Assembly (NCBI GenBank): GCA_024275815.1
Contig: JAJRYI010000160.1
Coordinates: forward strand, 1-8,628
Direction: 5' to 3'
Source of the DNA: Actinomycetes bacterium
Lineage (GTDB): Bacteria > Actinomycetota > Acidimicrobiia > Spongiisociales > UBA5794
Length of the DNA: 8,628 nt
The notes beneath the pieces were generated by a model. It was given only the letters and a program-made list of their open reading frames with translations, did no database searches and had not been told where the DNA came from. Positions 5,724-8,628 of this stretch are shown here, piece by piece (the first letter of the stretch is position 1; every line of letters begins with the position of its first letter). The translations under genes and the position numbers were made by a program.

Positions 5724-5741
5724 GGTACTTTCCTCAGTACC
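5724..5741 (-). terminator. Weak hairpin over the cold-shock-like gene stop codon, possible terminator
   Basis: GGTACT (5724-5729) and AGTACC (5736-5741) form a perfect six-pair stem with a six-base loop that overlaps the stop codon (5734-5736). An alternative stem CTCAG/CTGAG (5733-5737 with 5745-5749) would compete with it. There is no T tract after it, so it is at best a weak intrinsic terminator or an RNA 3'-end structure for the rpmB operon. Confidence 0.25.
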
Positions 5742-5946
5742 CGTCTGAGCCGAAGCGGAGGTTGACGGCGGTGGGCGGAGTGTCGTCCGTGATGTCGAAA
5801 CGGACTCTCTGCCCTTGCCGGAGGAGGCGGAACATGGAACCATCGAGACTTCCCGGCCTGAGGAACACCTCGGTGCGGTCGTCATCGCGCACGATGACTC
5901 CGACCTTGGTCGCGTCGTCGTAGGCCTTGACGACGCCCTGGGTCAT
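5734..5946 (-). CDS. Divergent cold-shock-domain-like small protein, coupled to rpmB
   Basis: A 70-residue protein that lines up with CspA without gaps over most of its length. It opens TQGVVKAYDD, has VGVIVRDDD in place of RNP1 and EVFLRPGSLDG in place of RNP2, then RQGQRVRFDIT. The fold is therefore probably a five-stranded OB barrel. Most nucleic-acid-stacking residues of CspA are changed: W11 to A8, F18 to V15, F20 to V17, H33 to R30 and F34 to P31. F12 becomes Y9, and F31 is kept as F28. RNA or DNA binding may be weak or use a different surface. The start ATG (5946-5944) overlaps the rpmB stop as ATGA, implying translational coupling to L28. A longer open frame starting at 6048 lies inside rpmB in another frame and is rejected. 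Function is unknown; a ribosome- or RNA-related role is inferred from coupling only. Confidence 0.8.
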   Translation of the reverse strand: MTQGVVKAYDDATKVGVIVRDDDRTEVFLRPGSLDGSMFRLLRQGQRVRFDITDDTPPTAVNLRFGSDGY

Positions 5947-6131
5947 CTCTTTTCGACCTTGCCGGCTTTGATGCACGATGTGCAGACACGTGCCCGGCGA
6001 GAGTTGCTGCCGTGCTTGACGCGGATCTTCTGGATGTTGGGTCTCCACGTCTTGGAAGACCGCTTGTGGGAGAAAGATACCTGCTTACCGGTCCACGGCT
6101 CCTTGCCGCAGATCTCACATCTGTATGCCAT
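5943..6131 (-). CDS. rpmB: Large-subunit ribosomal protein bL28, zinc-binding form
   Basis: Structural protein of the 50S subunit. The 62-residue product starts MAYRCEICGK and contains SHKRSSKTWRPNIQKIRV, the conserved core of bL28. Two CxxC pairs (C5/C8 and C50/C53) make the zinc ribbon, so this is the C+ form rather than the zinc-independent paralogue. Basic residues dominate, as expected for rRNA contact. The length is normal. The start is fixed by an AGGAGG site 11 bases upstream. A well-formed extended -10 lies further up. It is the first gene of a two-gene minus-strand unit and its stop codon overlaps the next start. It is divergent from recG. A DAK/fakA-like gene that often separates rpmB from recG in other genomes is absent here. 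Confidence 0.97.
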   Translation of the reverse strand: MAYRCEICGKEPWTGKQVSFSHKRSSKTWRPNIQKIRVKHGSNSRRARVCTSCIKAGKVEKR

Positions 6132-6142
6132 GTGGGGGTGAA

Positions 6143-6148
6143 CCTCCT
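6143..6148 (-). promoter_or_regulatory. Strong Shine-Dalgarno AGGAGG for rpmB
   Basis: AGGAGG followed by TT on the minus strand is the best ribosome-binding match in the window. The spacing of 11 bases to ATG 6131 is slightly long. It contrasts with the SD-less starts of ddl and the Lrp-type gene. Confidence 0.75.
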
Positions 6149-6161
6149 GAGGTGCTGCGCG

Positions 6162-6170
6162 AGGATAGCA
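6162..6170 (-). promoter_or_regulatory. rpmB: Extended -10 promoter (TGCTATCCT) for rpmB
   Basis: On the minus strand TGC-TATCCT forms an extended -10 element. It predicts a transcript start near 6155 and a leader of about 24 bases carrying AGGAGG. No good -35 is seen at 17 bases, which suits an extended -10 promoter. Confidence 0.5.
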
Positions 6171-6192
6171 GTGGGGTTACCGTACTCGGCTC

Positions 6193-6222
6193 CGGCATGC
6201 CGAGGCGCATGCTGGCAATGCC
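6193..6222. promoter_or_regulatory. Cluster of palindromes in the rpmB-recG divergent gap, possible operator or leader hairpin
   Basis: CGGCATGCCG (6193-6202) is a perfect ten-base palindrome. A second GCATGC lies at 6207-6212 and GGCA-A-TGCC at 6214-6222. The two GCATGC copies could also pair with each other as a six-pair stem with a five-base loop. A TACCGT (6178-6183) upstream could be a recG -10, which would put the cluster in the recG leader. This could bind a dimeric regulator or fold in RNA; nothing identifies which. Confidence 0.3.
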
Positions 6223-6248
6223 TGCAACACACGACCAACATCGGGGCC

Positions 6249-8441
6249 ATGCCAGAACCTTCAACCGACTCGTACCGTACCCTTGCGTACCTCGCCGGCA
6301 TCGATGTGACCAAAGTCAAAGGCATCGGCGCTGTTTCGGCGAAGAAACTAGCCGGTCAGGGAATCACCTCGGTGGCGGAACTCCTCTTGTCTGTACCCCG
6401 TCGCTATCTGGATCGCAGCCAGATCTTCCCGATCGCGGAGGCGCCGGTCGATGAGGAGGTCACGATCGCAGGAAGCATCACCCGCTTCTCGAAACGCCGC
6501 ATCTCCCGGGGCCGCACGATGGTAGAGGCCGTCCTCGCCGACGGCACCGCCACGGTACGTGTCGTGTGGTTCAACCCATATATCCGACTCACCGAGGGTG
6601 ACGAGGTCGCGCTCAGCGGCAAGCTCGAGCGGTTCCGGGGATCGTTGCAGATGAAGGGACCCGACATCGACCACCTGTCGGGTCCACAAGCTCTCGTGAC
6701 CGGGCGCGTCGTTCCCGTCTATGGGGGACTCGGAGGGCTCAAACCACACAAGATCCGGGAGGTGATGGACAACGCGCTCCGCCGGTCGCTGCCCATCGCC
6801 GACGTGCTTCCCGTCGACGTTCGGGAGCAGCTTTCACTCGTCGAACGCTCGACGTCGTTTCGCGACATCCACTTCCCCGAATCCTACGATGCGATCGCCC
6901 CGGCGAGGCACCGTCTGATCTTCGATGAGTTCCTTCGTATCCAGATGGCGCTACGGGTACGCGCACACGACGTGTTCGAGTCGAGAGCCGGCATCGCCAA
7001 CGCTGTCCGCGGACCCTTGTTCGACCGGTTCGTATCCAGCCTTCCCTACACGCTGACCGAAGCACAAGAACGGGCGCTGACAGAGATACTCGACGACATG
7101 GCTTCGACCATGCCCATGCATCGGCTCCTTCAGGGAGAAGTCGGGTCCGGCAAGACGGTCGTGGTCATCGCCGCGCTGCTGGCTTCCGTGGAGAGCGGTC
7201 ACCAAGGTACGGTCATGGCACCGACGGAGGTGCTGGCAACCCAGCACTACCTCGGTACGGTGCTCGCCTTCGAGAACGCCCGGATGGCACCCGAGGCGCT
7301 CGACATCGGGGCGGCGGGTACCGCATCACTGTTCGGTGGCAGCGAGTCGACGGTGGACCGACCGGTGAGGATCGCTCTGTTCACGTCCGGACGGGTGGTG
7401 GTGAACTTCGTCATGGGAGAGGTCGGGCGGGAGCAAGGCCTTGCGTGGCTGAAGGACGGGACGATCGACATCGCGTTCGGTACTCAGGCGTTGATCCAGG
7501 AAGGTATCGCTTTCAAGTCGCTCGGCATCACGGTCATCGATGAACAGCACCGCTTCGGCGTCGAGCAACGCGTCGTGCTACGTGATTCGGCCCCCGGGGA
7601 CAACGTCCCGGATCTCCTGTTGATGACCGCCACACCGATCCCGCGCACCCTTGCGATGACGCTCTACGGCGACCTCGATGTTTCCGTGATCGACGAGTTG
7701 CCACCGGGGCGCCCACCGATAGAGACGATCGCCGTGCCGCATGACGCAGACCGTGAGATCGGTGCCTACATCGCCGAGGCAGCAGTGTCGGGCAATCAGG
7801 TGTTCGTCGTGTGCCCGCTCGTCGACGACTCGCACAAGATCGACGCGCGGTCGGCCACCACAGAGTTCTCGCGGGTGTCCTCTGCGTTGCCCGAGCTTCG
7901 TGTCGAGTTGCTCCATGGACAGATGAGATCCGAGGACAAGGCCGAGATCATGGCGAGGTTCGTTGCCGGGCAGATCGATGTGCTGGTGTCGACCACGGTC
8001 ATCGAAGTGGGCATCGACGTGCCGAACGCAACGTTGATGGTCATCCGTGACGCCGACCGGTTCGGCCTCAGCCAACTCCATCAGCTTCGTGGACGCATCG
8101 GTCGCGGAAGTCACGCCGGCACATGCATCCTTTCTGCGGACGTTTCGAGCGGAGATGCCCTGGAGCGCATCGAAGCGATGGTCTCGACGTCCGACGGATT
8201 CGCCCTCGCTGAGATCGACCTGAGCATCAGAGGTCAGGGGACCGTGTTCGCCGGTGCGCAGTCCGGCGCCCGCGACCTCGAGCTTGGCGATATCCTCCAG
8301 GATCACGAACTGCTCGAGGCAGCCAACCGCGTCGCTACTCGTGCCGTGACGGACGACCGCGACGGCCCGTTCGTCACCGGGGTGATGGCAGAGGTCGAGA
8401 GGTTCTTCGGCCGTGACACAGAGTGGCTTTCGAGGAGTTGA
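6249..8441 (+). CDS. recG: ATP-dependent DNA helicase RecG
   Basis: Superfamily 2 helicase that remodels stalled replication forks and branch-migrates Holliday junctions. The 730-residue length is normal. Order of parts: an N-terminal KGIGAVSAKKL segment (24-34); a wedge OB-fold (about 70-145); Walker A GEVGSGKT (296-303); APTEVLA (324-330); DEQHRFG (431-437); TATPIPRT (460-467). Next are LVSTTVIEVGIDVPNA (579-594) and RGRIGRG (614-620), whose R616 and R619 are the likely arginine fingers. The region after motif VI, IRGQGTVFAGAQSG, corresponds to the TRG translocation motif but differs from the usual RGPG...GTRQ form. GTQAL (411-415) replaces the more usual GTHAL. An in-frame extension to 6012 is rejected because it would be antisense to rpmB. 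ATG 6249 lacks a good ribosome site but leaves the conserved N-terminal segment intact. rsmD follows after two bases. Confidence 0.96.
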   Translation: MPEPSTDSYRTLAYLAGIDVTKVKGIGAVSAKKLAGQGITSVAELLLSVPRRYLDRSQIFPIAEAPVDEEVTIAGSITRFSKRRISRGRTMVEAVLADGTATVRVVWFNPYIRLTEGDEVALSGKLERFRGSLQMKGPDIDHLSGPQALVTGRVVPVYGGLGGLKPHKIREVMDNALRRSLPIADVLPVDVREQLSLVERSTSFRDIHFPESYDAIAPARHRLIFDEFLRIQMALRVRAHDVFESRAGIANAVRGPLFDRFVSSLPYTLTEAQERALTEILDDMASTMPMHRLLQGEVGSGKTVVVIAALLASVESGHQGTVMAPTEVLATQHYLGTVLAFENARMAPEALDIGAAGTASLFGGSESTVDRPVRIALFTSGRVVVNFVMGEVGREQGLAWLKDGTIDIAFGTQALIQEGIAFKSLGITVIDEQHRFGVEQRVVLRDSAPGDNVPDLLLMTATPIPRTLAMTLYGDLDVSVIDELPPGRPPIETIAVPHDADREIGAYIAEAAVSGNQVFVVCPLVDDSHKIDARSATTEFSRVSSALPELRVELLHGQMRSEDKAEIMARFVAGQIDVLVSTTVIEVGIDVPNATLMVIRDADRFGLSQLHQLRGRIGRGSHAGTCILSADVSSGDALERIEAMVSTSDGFALAEIDLSIRGQGTVFAGAQSGARDLELGDILQDHELLEAANRVATRAVTDDRDGPFVTGVMAEVERFFGRDTEWLSRS
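8432..8437 (+). promoter_or_regulatory. Shine-Dalgarno GAGGAG for rsmD, inside the recG 3' end
   Basis: GAGGAG lies within the last codons of recG and six bases before ATG 8444. This supports translation of rsmD from a shared recG-rsmD message. Confidence 0.7.
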
Positions 8442-8443
8442 GC

Positions 8444-8628
8444 ATGAGGATCATCGCAGGTGAGGCACGTGGCCGGAGACTTGGTGTTCCTGCGTCCGGC
8501 ACGCGACCGATGACCGGCCGTGCGAGGGAGTCCATCTTCTCGATCCTGGCGTCGCGACTCACCGACGCGGCGATCCTGGACCTCTACGCAGGCTCAGGTT
8601 CGCTCGGACTCGAAGCGCTCAGCAGGGG
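8444..8628 (+). CDS. rsmD: 16S rRNA (guanine-966-N2)-methyltransferase RsmD, N-terminal part
   Basis: Methylates G966 (E. coli numbering) of 16S rRNA in assembled small subunits, using SAM. Sixty-one codons are present before the window ends; the full protein is usually about 180-200 residues. The diagnostic N-terminus MRIIAGEARGRRL is followed by TRPMTGRARESIFSIL (20-35), where homologues have TRPTSDRVREALFN. The SAM-binding motif I is LDLYAGSGSLGLEALSR (45-61). Two bases separate it from the recG stop, so the two almost certainly share a transcript; recG-rsmD is a common bacterial pairing. Confidence 0.95.
   Translation, partial: MRIIAGEARGRRLGVPASGTRPMTGRARESIFSILASRLTDAAILDLYAGSGSLGLEALSR

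Larger units (their letters stand above)
5558..5733. other. Non-coding intergenic stretch with short tandem repeats and a hairpin
   Basis: This 176-bp gap separates the 5' end of the Lrp-type gene from the 3' end of the cold-shock-like gene. It holds the leaderless promoter at its left end, a doubled TTCACCG, a GGCTGTG heptamer array and a small hairpin at the right end. A 72-codon open frame crosses it (5498-5716 +) but runs through the Lrp-type gene antisense and ends in the repeat, so I do not call it. I see no tRNA or small RNA structure that I can support. Confidence 0.6.

Noticed and set aside
5558..5733. tRNA or small structured RNA in the gap
   Set aside because: I found no cloverleaf, no T-loop consensus and no long stable stem; only short repeats and a six-pair hairpin.
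5947..6048. Longer start (6048) for the cold-shock-like gene
   Set aside because: The extra residues come from rpmB read in another frame. The cold-shock similarity begins at the ATG of the ATGA overlap.
6012..6248. N-terminal extension of recG to 6012
   Set aside because: The added 79 residues are antisense to rpmB and carry no RecG-like sequence.
7578..8306. 242-codon open frame on the minus strand within recG
   Set aside because: It is antisense to conserved RecG motifs III-VI and has no domain of its own.

Overview
The window looks like ordinary core chromosome from a high-GC actinobacterium, most likely a lineage outside the well-studied mycobacteria and streptomycetes; Acidimicrobiia-like is my guess, and it rests on gene style rather than a marker tree. 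Supporting points are a fabI product closely resembling mycobacterial InhA, a stand-alone Lrp/AsnC ligand-binding domain protein, zinc-ribbon L28 beside recG-rsmD, and several genes that appear to be leaderless. I see no mobile element, CRISPR array, tRNA, rRNA or clear horizontal island.

Layout from left to right. (1) A TrmA/RumA-type rRNA uracil-5-methyltransferase on the minus strand, nearly complete, with only its last few residues cut off by the window edge. (2) A divergent plus-strand pair: an unrecognised 123-residue four-helix membrane protein and fabI (enoyl-ACP reductase). (3) A minus-strand membrane sensor histidine kinase (six predicted TM, GAF, HisKA, HATPase_c) with no response regulator beside it; its stop codon abuts the fabI stop with no base between. 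(4) A divergent plus-strand ddl (D-Ala-D-Ala ligase), whose stop overlaps that of a convergent Lrp-type ligand-binding domain gene. (5) A 176-bp non-coding stretch holding a heptamer tandem repeat and a small hairpin. (6) A minus-strand pair, rpmB followed by a cold-shock-like gene, joined by an ATGA start/stop overlap. (7) A divergent 117-bp gap with nested palindromes, then recG and the first 61 codons of rsmD on the plus strand.

The genes serve ribosome and rRNA maturation (RumA-like enzyme, L28, RsmD), envelope building (FabI, Ddl), DNA repair (RecG) and sensing (histidine kinase, Lrp-like domain). No single pathway unites them. The points most worth a second look are: a recurring TANNNT-N6-ATG arrangement before three genes, which predicts leaderless transcripts; two apparent back-to-back promoters with overlapping -10 elements; and a cold-shock-fold protein that has lost most nucleic-acid-stacking aromatics yet is translationally coupled to L28. 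Smaller ones are an InhA-like FabI with an E. coli-length substrate loop, two convergent gene pairs with no space for a terminator, and unusual residues in the RecG helicase and TRG motifs. I did not find convincing evidence of an undescribed multi-gene system here.
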